From contig CAKZYA010000011.1 of the NCBI GenBank assembly GCA_937883755.1, forward strand, positions 1 to 64,000: a stretch of 64,000 nt of DNA. Direction: 5' to 3'. A model generated the notes under the pieces. That model did no database searches and was not told where the DNA came from. It saw nothing but the letters and a program-made list of their open reading frames with translations. Positions within the stretch are counted from its first letter, which is position 1, and every line of letters begins with the position of its first letter. This stretch comes from an uncultured Flammeovirgaceae bacterium (GTDB taxonomy: Bacteria; Bacteroidota; Bacteroidia; Cytophagales; Cyclobacteriaceae). This document shows, one piece after another, positions 49,259 to 61,800 of this stretch. The translations under genes were made by a program, and so were the position numbers.

Positions 49259-49564
49259 TTGCGTATGAGCTGGATAGAAAAACTGAAAGATCGCTGGGAA
49301 GTGAGAAGTGCCTGGCAAGTGATTGTTATTCTAATCGTATTTGCTTGCACTGGGTTTTCAGTACTTTATCTAAAGCAGCCACTCTATAATCTGGCGGGTA
49401 TCACCCCCGAAACCTCCGCCTGGATTCGTGTTCCTTTCTATTTATTAACCATTTTGCCCGCCTACCAAATACTATTGCTGGGCTACGGATTCATCTTTGG
49501 TCAGTTCCGCTTTTTCTGGAATTTTGAGAAGAAAATGCTAAGCCGCCTTAAAAAAATTGGATAG
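49259..49564 (+). CDS. Small membrane hypothetical protein (two TM helices)
   Basis: 101 aa; WEVRSAWQVIVILIVFACTGFSVLYL and IRVPFYLLTILPAYQILLLGYGFIFGQFRFFWNFEKKM. Confidence 0.75.
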   Translation: MRMSWIEKLKDRWEVRSAWQVIVILIVFACTGFSVLYLKQPLYNLAGITPETSAWIRVPFYLLTILPAYQILLLGYGFIFGQFRFFWNFEKKMLSRLKKIG

Positions 49565-49606
49565 CCAATAAAAAAAGGCAAATCTAATGATCTGCCTTTT
49601 ATTGGT
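49565..49606. terminator. Bidirectional terminator between converging genes
   Basis: CCAATAAAAAAAGGCAAATCTAATGATCTGCCTTTTATTGG hairpin. Confidence 0.75.
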
Positions 49607-49616
49607 GCAGAAAGAT

Positions 49617-49865
49617 CTAATTTTCCAGTACCCGTTCAGCCAGTACGGTAATCGTATTGTTGAGCACTTCAACGACGCCCCCTTCTACAGTAACGTTGCC
49701 TTCGCCTGCACTGCCACGGTAGCTGATATCACCTTTTCCTAGTGAGCTAACCAATGGAGCGTGATTGCGTAGCACCTGAAAGGATCCGTCGCTACCCGGA
49801 AAAGTAGCTGACTCTACTTCACCTTCGAAAACCTGCTGATCGGGAGTAATTATTGTTAGTTGCAT
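49617..49865 (-). CDS. atpC: F0F1 ATP synthase subunit epsilon
   Basis: MQLTIITPDQQVFEGEVESATFPGSDGSFQVLRNHAPLVSSLGKG. Confidence 0.93.
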   Translation of the reverse strand: MQLTIITPDQQVFEGEVESATFPGSDGSFQVLRNHAPLVSSLGKGDISYRGSAGEGNVTVEGGVVEVLNNTITVLAERVLEN

Positions 49866-49894
49866 GAGTTCTGGGGTTTAGGTCTTAGGATTTA

Positions 49895-49927
49895 GGTTTT
49901 GGGTTAGAACCTCTAATCCCCAAAACC
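49895..49927. repeat. Imperfect hairpin between atpD and atpC
   Basis: GGTTTTGGGTTAGA-ACC-TCTAATCCCCAAAACC within G-rich/C-rich low-complexity DNA. Confidence 0.5.
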
Positions 49928-49940
49928 CAACACCCAATTT

Positions 49941-51458
<1,518 letters not shown>

Positions 51459-51639
51459 TTAAGAATATGCGTTGGATTAAGCGGTTGCAAAAATAGGGCA
51501 TCCACGGCGGTATTGCAATGAAGGAAGATAGAAAATTGCGATGGGTGTTAATGTGTTCTGGTACTCATGAATAAGAGATAACTTTGAACGCTAGGCGTCA
51601 GGCGCTCGAACACCATTCCACGGCGGCTTGAACACTTAG

Positions 51640-52195
51640 CTATTCCATTCGGAACTTCCAAGTGTATAAGCTACGAGTCAATACAGCCAGCAGATAAACT
51701 CCACTAGCGGGTGAACTAAACGGTAACAAGAAGGTAGAAATACCCTCAGTGGTTCTCATGGGTGACTCCGCCAGAATATTACCTACCATATCAGTAATCT
51801 GAACCCAATATTGCCCGGTAGATATCTGTTGAGTAAATAGCTGAATGGTACCGCTCTCAGCATCGGCGTACAGACGTAGGTCGCTATCGGAAGAAAGGGG
51901 CACCGCGAGAATATCGGAGTACTCATAAGATGCATCGAAATCAACCATTCGTAAGCAATAATGAAGCGTACCACTGAGTCAGTTGGCGATACCCTCGTCA
52001 ATGTATCGGTAGTTGAGAAGGCTATTGGATTCTCCCGCTGCCTGGTTGCGGGCGATTTCCTCAAATGATAGTGCGTCAGTGCTACACTCAATATTAAAAA
52101 AAGTCAGCGTTAGTCTCCGAAGCAGTAGCCCACTTCAATTGTATACTAGGACAATCTAGTTGAGCATTAAAGGTAGTGAGAGTAACTGGTAAATG
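51640..52195 (-). pseudogene. Decayed T9SS-type C-terminal region remnant
   Basis: Minus strand: HLPVTLTTFNAQLDCPSIQLKWATASETNADFF [+1 in a T7 run] NIECSTDALSFEEIARNQAAGESNSLLNYRYIDEGIAN*LSGTLHYCLRMVDFDASYEYSDILAV...; in-frame TGA and no upstream gene body. Confidence 0.8.
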
Positions 52196-52473
52196 AATAA
52201 AAATTTACGACTAGGATTATTAACTTTTGTAAGGACATGAGCCACAGGACAGGTGGGCAAATTCATAAGGAATAATATGATTTAGTTAAATTACTAAGAG
52301 TCAAGCAAATTGTACTTTTCCAGAAAAGTGGCATATAAGAAGACAATTTCATGGATAATTTCAGAACGGGAAACTTCTGGATAGCTAGGCGATGTTACAC
52401 CCATTAAAATAAGATGTCTCTAGATAAACCAAGGGAATACTTGGCTTTACTGAAAATCAAACTCTGTGAAAAT

Positions 52474-53829
52474 ATGCTACTAATGAATTTTACTACAAAC
52501 CGTTTTTTGGTAGTGATATTAGGGCTAGCTACATTGGCTTGCCAGAAAAAGGTGGATGAAAACTTTGTGGCGGATGACCCCGAATATATTCACCAATCAA
52601 TGCAGAAGCTGACCGACGTAATTGTTTATGATATTTTCTCTCCGCCCGTTGCCAGCCGTATTTATGTATACCCTAGCATTGCTGCCTACGAGACACTTCT
52701 GCATCAATATCCGGAACATCAATCATTGGCAGGGCAACTCAACAACTTACAGCCTGTGCCTGCGCCCGATACTACCCAAGCTATATCCTTACCGTTAGCC
52801 AGTATCCACGCTTTTTTAACCGCTGGTAAGCACTTCATTTTTTCGGAAGAACGTATTGATGATTATCAGCAGTCACTCTACCAGCAATTCCAGGATGCTT
52901 TTCCACAAGATATGTACGATAACTCGCTAGCTTATGGTAACCAGGTAGCTCAACATATTTTGGAGTGGGCTGAGCAAGATAATTATAAGCAGTCGCGATC
53001 ATTTCCTAAGTTTACGGTAAACGATGCACCAGGGCGTTGGCAACCTACTCCTCCTGATTATATGGATGGTATTGAACCTCACTGGAGCCGTATTCGCCCG
53101 TTAGTCATTGATTCGGCTAATCAGTTTGTGCCCATTCCACCTACACCATTTTCTATGGAAGAGGGCAGTCTATTTTACCAAGAGGTGATGGAGGTATACG
53201 AAACTGGGAATAATCTAGATGAAGAGCAGGCTGAAATTGCCAGTTTCTGGGATTGCAACCCCTACGTCTCTCACCATCAGGGGCATGTAATGTTTGCTAC
53301 TAAAAAGATTACTCCAGGAGGGCACTGGATTGGCATTGCTAAGATTGCTGCCCAGCAGTCAGGAGCCGACCTGATGAAGTCGCTAGAGACCTACACCTTC
53401 ACGGCTATTGCCCTATTCGATGCTTTCATCAGTTGTTGGGATGAAAAATATCGTAGTAGCCTGATTCGTCCTGAAACGGTGATTAACCAACATATTGATG
53501 AAGATTGGATGCCCCTGCTACAAACTCCTCCGTTTCCGGAGTATACTAGTGGGCATAGTGTAATCTCTGCGTCAGCCGCTACCGCTCTTACTGAGCTATA
53601 TGGCGAACCTTTTCCTTTCGTAGATTCTACTGAAGTAGTCTATGGGTTACCACCTCGTGAGTTCGAGTCATTTAAGGCTGCTTCGGAAGAAGCTGCCATC
53701 AGTCGGTTGTACGGAGGTATTCACTATATGCCGGCCATCTCAAACGGTGTAGAACAAGGAAGAATGGTTGGAAACTTTGTAGTTGCCAACGTTGATACTC
53801 GTAAGGAGAAGGCTCTGGCCGATAATTAG
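52474..53829 (+). CDS. Vanadium-dependent haloperoxidase/PAP2-superfamily lipoprotein
   Basis: VILGLATLACQKK lipobox; FPEYTSGHSVISASAATALTELYG; SRLYGGIHYMPAISNGVEQGRMVG. Confidence 0.87.
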   Translation: MLLMNFTTNRFLVVILGLATLACQKKVDENFVADDPEYIHQSMQKLTDVIVYDIFSPPVASRIYVYPSIAAYETLLHQYPEHQSLAGQLNNLQPVPAPDTTQAISLPLASIHAFLTAGKHFIFSEERIDDYQQSLYQQFQDAFPQDMYDNSLAYGNQVAQHILEWAEQDNYKQSRSFPKFTVNDAPGRWQPTPPDYMDGIEPHWSRIRPLVIDSANQFVPIPPTPFSMEEGSLFYQEVMEVYETGNNLDEEQAEIASFWDCNPYVSHHQGHVMFATKKITPGGHWIGIAKIAAQQSGADLMKSLETYTFTAIALFDAFISCWDEKYRSSLIRPETVINQHIDEDWMPLLQTPPFPEYTSGHSVISASAATALTELYGEPFPFVDSTEVVYGLPPREFESFKAASEEAAISRLYGGIHYMPAISNGVEQGRMVGNFVVANVDTRKEKALADN

Positions 53830-54103
53830 CTATGCCGCCAGATAAGCATTATCAATTACAGGAATGGTAAGCTACTTTGCTTTGTCATTTAGCTTACATT
53901 TTATGCAACCGATTTAAGTCAACTAGATTTTATTTTTGTTTAAGATCATAGACTCTTTATTTCTACGTAGCCGTATCTTCGCTTATTTGGCTGAGAAGGC
54001 TATTTATTATAAAAAGTTGGAAAATGTCGCATTCAGTACATATTCATATATAGCTGGTTAATGTTGTATATCATTTTTTTTGTTATTTAATTGCGAAAAT
54101 TTT

Positions 54104-54135
54104 AAACTAACTACAGTATTCTCGGTTAGTTTTTT
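54104..54135 (+). promoter_or_regulatory. Hairpin plus T-run in the susC-like leader (attenuator-like)
   Basis: AAACTAAC-TACAGTATTCTCG-GTTAGTTT followed by TTT, ending 26 nt before ATG 54162. Confidence 0.4.
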
Positions 54136-54161
54136 ACTATTTATTAATACTGCTATTGCTT

Positions 54162-57100
54162 ATGAGAATTTTTACACAATTTGCTTACGTCATGTTCATG
54201 GCGACGGCAGTGCTATGGAGCGGAACGGCCTTAGCACAGGAAAAAACAGTTTCAGGGACAGTGACATCAGATGCGGAAGGTCCTCTTCCGGGAGTAAACG
54301 TACTCGTTAAAGGCACCTCTTCGGGTACCGTTACCGACTTAGATGGTAATTATCGCTTAACAATACCCGAAGGCAATAACACTCTAGTATTTTCATCCAT
54401 TGGTTACGCTAATCAAGAAGTTGAAGTTGGAAGCCAGACGACTATTGATATTGTGATGGCTGAGGATGTTCAGGCATTGAGCGAGGTCGTAGTGATTGGT
54501 TACGGAACCCAAGAAGCCCGTGATGCTACTGGGGCAGTAGCTTCAGTGAAGGCAGAAGATTTTAACGGTGGGGTAATTGCATCTCCGGAGCAACTTATTC
54601 AGGGAAAAGCTGCTGGGGTACAAATCACCCAATCAAGCGGCGAACCAGGTGCTGGAATCAACATCCGTATTCGGGGGACATCTTCAGTACGAAGTGGCAA
54701 CAACCCACTCTTTGTAGTAGATGGAGTGCCTCTAGCAGGTGATGATGTAAGCGGTGGCGGAGCTGATACCGGATTCGGTACTTCTTCAGCTCGAAACCCA
54801 CTTAACTTCATTAATCCTCAGGATATTGCTAGTATTGACGTTCTAAAGGATGCTTCAGCCACTGCAATTTATGGTTCACGGGGGGCAAACGGAGTAGTAA
54901 TTATTACTACCAAAACTGGAAAATCAGGAGAAAGTAAGCTTAATTATTCGGGTAATATAGGAGTTAGCAACATTACCAAGAAGTACGATTTGCTAAATGC
55001 CAGTGAATTTGTAGATGCTTACGCACAGGTTAACGGTTTATCAGCTGGTGATCCTGCGTTACAGACTCTAGATTTAGGAAGTGATACTGACTGGCAGGAC
55101 GAAATTTTCCGTACTGCTATCTCTCAAAACCATAACCTTTCGTACAGTGGCGGTAATGAAAACGGACAATACCGTCTATCGCTCGGCTACACCGATCAAG
55201 AAGGTATTGTAGAGCGAAGTAGTTTGAGAAGGCTAACGGCTCGTTTTAATGGTTCGTCTAGCTTTCTCAATGATCGCCTGAATGTGACTACCCAGGTGAC
55301 TATTTCGGATATTCGCGATAGCTTTGCACCCATTTCTGATAACGCTGGGGCGACTGGTGACTTATTAGGTATGGCATTGAAACTTAACCCTACTTATCCG
55401 GTAAGAAATCCTGACGGAACGCTGTTTCAACGAAGTGTTACCGAGGCTAGTCCGGTAGCCTTTTTGGAATTAGGGCAAGACAATGCTAATACCGTTCGGG
55501 CACTGGGTAACATCACCTTCGATCTTTCGATTACCGACGACTTATCATTCAAGACTATTCTAGGCGGTGATCGATCGGCATCTAGCCGTAGCGCAGCGTA
55601 CTCTGGCGACTTGTTAATTCAGGGCATTGAAGAACAAGGGCGGGCAGCTTTCAGCGATATTACGACCATCAACACTTTGATGGAGAATTACTTTAACTAC
55701 AACAAAGAACTTAGTTCTAATGTCCGCATGGAAGCCGTATTGGGATACTCTTATCAGCGTTTTCAGCGGGAAACTAGCAACATCCAAGCAGCTGGATTTA
55801 GATCTACTGATATAGACGTTATGCTAAATAACTTAGCAGCAGTGGATTTAACCACTGGTAACGGAGCTATCATAGGTAATTCTACCTCCCGAGTAGATGA
55901 ACTACAATCTTTCTTCGGGCGGGTAAATTTTGATATATCCGACAAATACTTGCTTACTGCTACTCTAAGAGCGGATGGATCGACCCGTTTCGGTGATAAT
56001 AACAAGTACGGAGTCTTTCCTGCTTTTGCTGGTGCCTGGCGATTATCTGACGAAGCCTTTGTACCGGATGGGCTAACGGATCTGAAACTTCGGGCTGGAT
56101 ACGGAGTAACGGGTAATCAAGAGATACCGAGCAATTTGTATACTAATCGTCAACGTTACAGTTTTGATGATAACAATGTTAGTAATGGGTTGAACGTCTC
56201 ACCAACTGGAGTAACCATTAACAACGGTGCTCTGAGTAATGTGGCTTTTGCTAATCCTGACCTACAGTGGGAGTCAACTACCCAAATCAACATAGGGGTT
56301 GACTGGGGGATACTCAATAACCGACTACGTGGTTCAATAGACTATTACCGAAAAAATACTAACGATCTATTATTCCAAGTGTTCAGTGCTCAACCGGCTC
56401 CTCAGGAGTTCTTCTGGGAGAACTTAGATGCTGATGTAATTAATGAGGGTGTCGAGGTAACCTTGAATGCCAACATTGCCGACAGCGAAACATTCGCTTG
56501 GGATATATCAGCTAACGCCGCCTATAACGATAACCGGGTTGAGAACTTTGATGGGCTAATAAATACAGGAAGTATTAGTGGGCAAGGGCTATCAGGAGCT
56601 TTTGCTCAACGAATTGCCGATGGTCAACCACTATTTGCCTATTTTCTGCGACCCTTTAGTGGGTTCGACGATGCCGGACAATCTATCTATCCGCAGGGAG
56701 ATGTACAACAGTTTGTTGGGCGCGCACCATTACCGAAGTGGAACCTTGGTGTAACCAATAACTTCTACATTGGTAACTTTGACCTGAGCGTATTCTTTGC
56801 TGGACAACTTGGGCAGTACGTATATAACAATACTCAGAATGCTTTCTTTACTGCCGGTGCCCTAGCGGGTGGGAACAACGTAACCCAAGATGTTGTTGGA
56901 AATGGAGAGTCTCGAGGAAATGCTCCGGAAGTTTCTACTCGCTTTTTAGAGGACGCCTCTTTTGTGCGGTTACAGAACTTTACACTGGGATATAACTTTG
57001 ATACCGATGGTATTGAGTTTTTATCATCGCTCAGGTTGTATCTAACCGGACAGAACCTGTTCGTTATTACGAACTACAATGGTCAAGACCCTGAAGTTAA

Positions 57101-57200
57101 TATTAATAAAGCTATTGATAACATTCCATCTTTTGGAATCGATTATACTCCTTTTCCGCAGGCTAGAACCTTCTTATTAGGTTTAAACGTGTCATTTTAA
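54162..57200 (+). CDS. SusC/RagA-family TonB-linked outer membrane protein
   Basis: Carboxypeptidase-like repeat (VSGTVTSDAEGPLPGVNVLVKGTSSGTVTDLDGNY); LSEVVVIGYGTQEARDATGAVASV; IDVLKDASATAIYGSRGANGVVIITTK. Confidence 0.97.
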   Translation: MRIFTQFAYVMFMATAVLWSGTALAQEKTVSGTVTSDAEGPLPGVNVLVKGTSSGTVTDLDGNYRLTIPEGNNTLVFSSIGYANQEVEVGSQTTIDIVMAEDVQALSEVVVIGYGTQEARDATGAVASVKAEDFNGGVIASPEQLIQGKAAGVQITQSSGEPGAGINIRIRGTSSVRSGNNPLFVVDGVPLAGDDVSGGGADTGFGTSSARNPLNFINPQDIASIDVLKDASATAIYGSRGANGVVIITTKTGKSGESKLNYSGNIGVSNITKKYDLLNASEFVDAYAQVNGLSAGDPALQTLDLGSDTDWQDEIFRTAISQNHNLSYSGGNENGQYRLSLGYTDQEGIVERSSLRRLTARFNGSSSFLNDRLNVTTQVTISDIRDSFAPISDNAGATGDLLGMALKLNPTYPVRNPDGTLFQRSVTEASPVAFLELGQDNANTVRALGNITFDLSITDDLSFKTILGGDRSASSRSAAYSGDLLIQGIEEQGRAAFSDITTINTLMENYFNYNKELSSNVRMEAVLGYSYQRFQRETSNIQAAGFRSTDIDVMLNNLAAVDLTTGNGAIIGNSTSRVDELQSFFGRVNFDISDKYLLTATLRADGSTRFGDNNKYGVFPAFAGAWRLSDEAFVPDGLTDLKLRAGYGVTGNQEIPSNLYTNRQRYSFDDNNVSNGLNVSPTGVTINNGALSNVAFANPDLQWESTTQINIGVDWGILNNRLRGSIDYYRKNTNDLLFQVFSAQPAPQEFFWENLDADVINEGVEVTLNANIADSETFAWDISANAAYNDNRVENFDGLINTGSISGQGLSGAFAQRIADGQPLFAYFLRPFSGFDDAGQSIYPQGDVQQFVGRAPLPKWNLGVTNNFYIGNFDLSVFFAGQLGQYVYNNTQNAFFTAGALAGGNNVTQDVVGNGESRGNAPEVSTRFLEDASFVRLQNFTLGYNFDTDGIEFLSSLRLYLTGQNLFVITNYNGQDPEVNINKAIDNIPSFGIDYTPFPQARTFLLGLNVSF

Positions 57201-57217
57201 TCTTAAATTAGTTTACA

Positions 57218-58735
57218 ATGAGTTATAATACATTATTTAGAAGTTTATCCTTCCTCTTGGTACTTGGCTTAGTCTTTACAGCCTGTACTGACTTGGAAGT
57301 AGAAGAAGTTGAATCGGTCGTAATTGAAGACGAAGCAGGAGGGTTTTCTGGTGATGCGGGAGCTTTATTGGAAACTGCGTACAATCAGTTAGGAGCTTTA
57401 ACTGCCCAACAGAACACATACTCTCTTTTGGTGCATACCTCAGATGAAATGATCCCCCCTACTAGAGGTACTGATTGGGGTGATAATGGAGTATGGCGAT
57501 TGCTCCACTCTCATAACTGGGATCCCACCCACCAGTACATACTAGATGCTTGGAACGAACTGAATAGCCGAGTATTCACTACTAATCAGGTGTTAGCCTC
57601 AACCAATCCTGCCCCTAATCCGCAGCAGACCGCTGAAGCCAAATTCTTACGTGCATTTTATATGTGGCACGTGATGGACTTATATGGGCAAGTACCGTTC
57701 CGAGAAGTGAATGAAGGAGTTGATGTAGACCCTCGGGTGTTAACTCGTGCTGAGGCATTCGACTTTATCGTAAGAGATTTGGAAGAAGCTCTTCCTGATC
57801 TTCCAACAGCCGGCCCGTCAGCCACTAATGATCGGGCTTCTCAAGCCGCAGCCAATGCCCTATTAGCCCGATTATACCTAAATAGAGGAGTGTACAACGC
57901 TACAGTTAACGAACAGGGTGCGCTTAGCCCAACATTTGATCAAGCTGATATGACCAGAGTCATTGAGCATGCTGATGCAGTTATCGCTGATGGTTATACA
58001 TTGGAAGAAAATTATTACAATAATTTCAGTACTAATGCTCAGAGCGAGTTGATTTTGGTAAACGCAGAGGGTGCAGGCGATGCTGAAACCCGTTTCTACA
58101 TGACACTGCACTATGATCACAACCCAAGTGGTTGGAACGGCTTTGCTACATTAGCAGATTTCTATGCTAAGTTTGAAGACGGTGATGTACGAAAAGGTGT
58201 TGCAGCCACTCCTGACGGAAGTGATTTTTCGGGTATTGGTCGGGGCTTTCTGGTAGGTCAACAGTTTAACGATAATGGTGAGCCCATTACTAATAGTCGA
58301 AGTAATTCGCCTCTAGTGTATGAGCCAGATGTACCGTTGATTGGGGCTGATACTGATGATGGTTACCGTGCCATTAAGTACCACCCAGAAGATAAAGGAC
58401 GATACGTCCAACTACGTTACGGCGACGTACATTTGATGAAAGCAGAAGCTCTACTTCGTAATGGTCAAAATGCTGAAGCATTAGCAATGGTCAATGAGTT
58501 ACGAGCGGTAAGGGGAGCAAGCCCACTAGCTAGCCTAGACGAGGCATCTATGTTAGATGAGCGAGGTCGTGAGCTGTACTGGGAGGGTACTCGCCGGATA
58601 GACCAGATTCGTTTTGGAACTTTTGCCGACACTTGGGCAGAGAAGACCACGACTGACCCATTCCGTATCATATATCCTATTCCGCAGCAAGCAATAGATT
58701 CTAACCCTAATTTGGAACAGAATCCTGGATACTAG
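57218..58735 (+). CDS. SusD/RagB-family nutrient-binding outer membrane lipoprotein
   Basis: LVFTACTDLEVEE lipobox; AEAKFLRAFYMWHVMDLYGQVPFREV; LMKAEALLRNGQNAEALAMVNELRAVRG. Confidence 0.96.
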   Translation: MSYNTLFRSLSFLLVLGLVFTACTDLEVEEVESVVIEDEAGGFSGDAGALLETAYNQLGALTAQQNTYSLLVHTSDEMIPPTRGTDWGDNGVWRLLHSHNWDPTHQYILDAWNELNSRVFTTNQVLASTNPAPNPQQTAEAKFLRAFYMWHVMDLYGQVPFREVNEGVDVDPRVLTRAEAFDFIVRDLEEALPDLPTAGPSATNDRASQAAANALLARLYLNRGVYNATVNEQGALSPTFDQADMTRVIEHADAVIADGYTLEENYYNNFSTNAQSELILVNAEGAGDAETRFYMTLHYDHNPSGWNGFATLADFYAKFEDGDVRKGVAATPDGSDFSGIGRGFLVGQQFNDNGEPITNSRSNSPLVYEPDVPLIGADTDDGYRAIKYHPEDKGRYVQLRYGDVHLMKAEALLRNGQNAEALAMVNELRAVRGASPLASLDEASMLDERGRELYWEGTRRIDQIRFGTFADTWAEKTTTDPFRIIYPIPQQAIDSNPNLEQNPGY

Positions 58736-58758
58736 ATAGCTATCCGCTTCTTTTGAAG

Positions 58759-58797
58759 GAGAGCAAGCAGCAAACATGTTGCTTGCTCTCTTTGTTT
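58759..58797 (+). terminator. Intrinsic terminator after susD-like gene
   Basis: GAGAGCAAGCA-GCAAACATGT-TGCTTGCTCTC followed by TTTGTTT. Confidence 0.8.
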
Positions 58798-58876
58798 CCA
58801 CGTTTCTACCAATAGAGATTATTGGTATTTTTTGATGTTAATGAGCTAACAAAGATAACTTCCAGGAAGGTTATTG

Positions 58877-61800
58877 ATGGGAATTAAAAACAAGAAGAGA
58901 CTTATAGGAATATTAGGGGTGTTAGTCATTTTGGTAGTAGCCTGTGAAGAAAAGCCTACCCAAATGTTTTCAGCACTTTCTCCTCAAGAAAGTGGTATTG
59001 ATTTTACTAACGAACTTACCCTTAGTGCAGACTTTGATGTATTTCGCTACCGCAATTACTACAATGGAGGCGGAGTAGCTATTGGCGATATCAATAACGA
59101 TGGTCTATCCGATGTGTACCTGACGGCTAATATGGCTCAGAACAAGCTGCACCTAAATAAAGGGGACTTCCAATTTGAAGATATTACCGAATCAGCTGGG
59201 GTAGGTGGTAACAAAGTCTGGGCTACCGGAGTGGCGATGGCTGATATAAATGGGGATGGCTTACTGGATATTTATGTCTGTAATTCAGGTGATGTAATGG
59301 GAGGTAAGCGAGAAAATGAGCTATTTATCAACAATGGAGATCTAACCTTTAGCGAACAAGCTGCTGATTATGGGTTAGATGATAAAGGTTTTAGTACTCA
59401 TGTCGTTTTCTTTGACTACGACCAGGACGGCGACCTGGATGCTTATGTACTAAACAATTCTTTCCGCCCGGTCTCAACGCTGGGTTACGAGAATATTCGT
59501 CATGTCCGGGACAGTACCGGGGGAGATAAACTTTACCGACACGATATTTCGCCAAAGGGTAAGTCATTTTTTACCGATATATCGGAGGAAGCGGGGATTT
59601 ACGGTAGTGTAGTAGGCTTTGGTTTAGGCGTAACAATCACGGATGTGAACCAGGACGGTTGGTTGGATATCTACGTGTCCAACGATTTCTTCGAGCGAGA
59701 TTATCTGTATATCAATCAAGCTGACGGTACTGGCCGGCATTCCGGATTTCGCGATGAACTTCCCCAGCGGATGGGACATATCAGCCATTTTTCTATGGGA
59801 GCGGATGCGGCGGATCTGAACAACGACGGTTATCCTGAAATTTTTGTTACTGATATGCTCCCTGATACCGATGAGCGGCTGAAGACCATGACGAACTTCG
59901 AGTCTTATGATGTACATCAGCGTAAACTTACCAACGATTATTACGAGCAGTACATGCGGAATACGCTGCAACTCAATAATCAGCAAGGTCGCTTTCAGGA
60001 GATCGGACAACTAGCGGGTGTGCATGCCACCGACTGGAGTTGGGGGGCACTGATTGCCGATTTTGATAACGACCTGAACAAAGAAATTTTTGTTAGCAAT
60101 GGCGTATACAAAGATGTAACCAACCAAGACTTTATTGCCTACATTGGTAGTGATGAATCCATTCTGGAAGCCATGCGAAAAGAGTCTGTCGACTTTCAGG
60201 AGCTGGTTGACCGGATGCCCTCCAATAAACTAAGTAATTATCTTTTTAAGCAAGATGGAAGCCTGACCTACGAAAATCAGGCAGCCGAGTGGGGCTTATC
60301 TACCCCGTCTTTTTCAAATGGTTCTGCCTACGGCGATTTGGATAACGATGGTGATCTTGATCTGGTGGTGAACAACGTAAATCAAAAATCTTTTATTTAT
60401 CGTAACAACAGCCGCCAACTCACCCAAAAAAATTACCTGAAACTATCTTTTGTAGGGCCTGATAAGAACTCCTATGGTGTAGGAGCTAGGGTACATATTT
60501 ATGCTCAAGGCAACCATATTATGCAAGAGAATATTCCGACAAAAGGCTTTCAATCGTCAGTAGATTACACTATGGTGCTAGGACTAGATAGTTTGGAAAC
60601 CGTTGACAGTCTGATTGTTTATTGGGGCTACGAAAGTAAAATTCAGAAACTGTATAATGTTACTGTAAACCAGCACGATACATTATTTTTTACAAATGCT
60701 AAGCCTGCCTATGATAACGACTCAAATGATGGAGACTTGATGTTTGCCCGTCAGGAAAATATACTCAACCCACCTTTCCAGCATCAAGAAAACACCTTTG
60801 TTGACTTTAACTACGAACGACTAGTGTATCATATGCTTTCTCGAGAAGGCCCGGCACTCGCTGTAGCCGATGTTAACGCTGATGGACTGGACGATTTTTA
60901 TATTGGGGGAGCCGCCGGAAACGCAGGATCTTTGTATTTGCAAAATGAAAATGGAGCATTTAATCAAGCAGAAGTTTCTGCCTTTGCCCAGGATATTAAG
61001 TTTGAAGACGTAGACGCTGCTTTTTTTGATGCTGATGGTGACAACGATCTGGATCTATACATAGTAAGCGGCGGCAATCACCAACGCGAAAATGCTACTG
61101 AATACCAGGATCGTTTATATCTGCTCATCGAATTCCGTCAGGGTGAACCAGTGTACGAACGAGCTGAGCGAGCATTGCCTCTTGATCGGACGATGGGAGC
61201 TTGTGTAAAACCTGCAGATTTTGATCAGGATGGTGACGTAGATTTGTTCGTTGGGGCAAGGGCAGTTCCGTTAAAATACGGCTTGCCTGCTAGCAGCACT
61301 ATTTTAGAAAATGATGGTACTGGTAAATTTACTGATGTTACGGTGAAGGTATCACCTCGTCTTCGTAACCTGGGTATGGTAACTGATGCCGAATGGGTTG
61401 ATTTTGATAACGACCAGGATTTAGATTTGGTTATTGTGGGCGACTGGATGCCGATTACGCTCTTAAAAAACAACGGAGCTAATTTAGAACGACTAAACAA
61501 TGTGCCAGGGCTGGAAAAAACGAACGGTTGGTGGCGGGAGATCATCATTAACGATGTGAATCAGGACGGGGAAATGGATTTTATCCTTGGTAACTGGGGG
61601 CTGAATTCCACTTTTAAGGCTAGCCCCGATAAACCCGTGATGCTCTACATTAGCGATTTTGATGAGAACCAGACCATCGATCAGATATTTACCTACTATG
61701 AAGACGATAGCCTCTACCCAATGGCGCTTCGGCACGATTTAGTGATGCAACTTAATTACCTAAAAAAAGACTTTACTCACTACGAAGATTATGCAGGCAA

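Noticed and set aside
54080-54310. 76-aa ORF overlapping the susC start
   Set aside because: Overlaps the conserved SusC N-terminus in another frame; tail is low-complexity shadow sequence.
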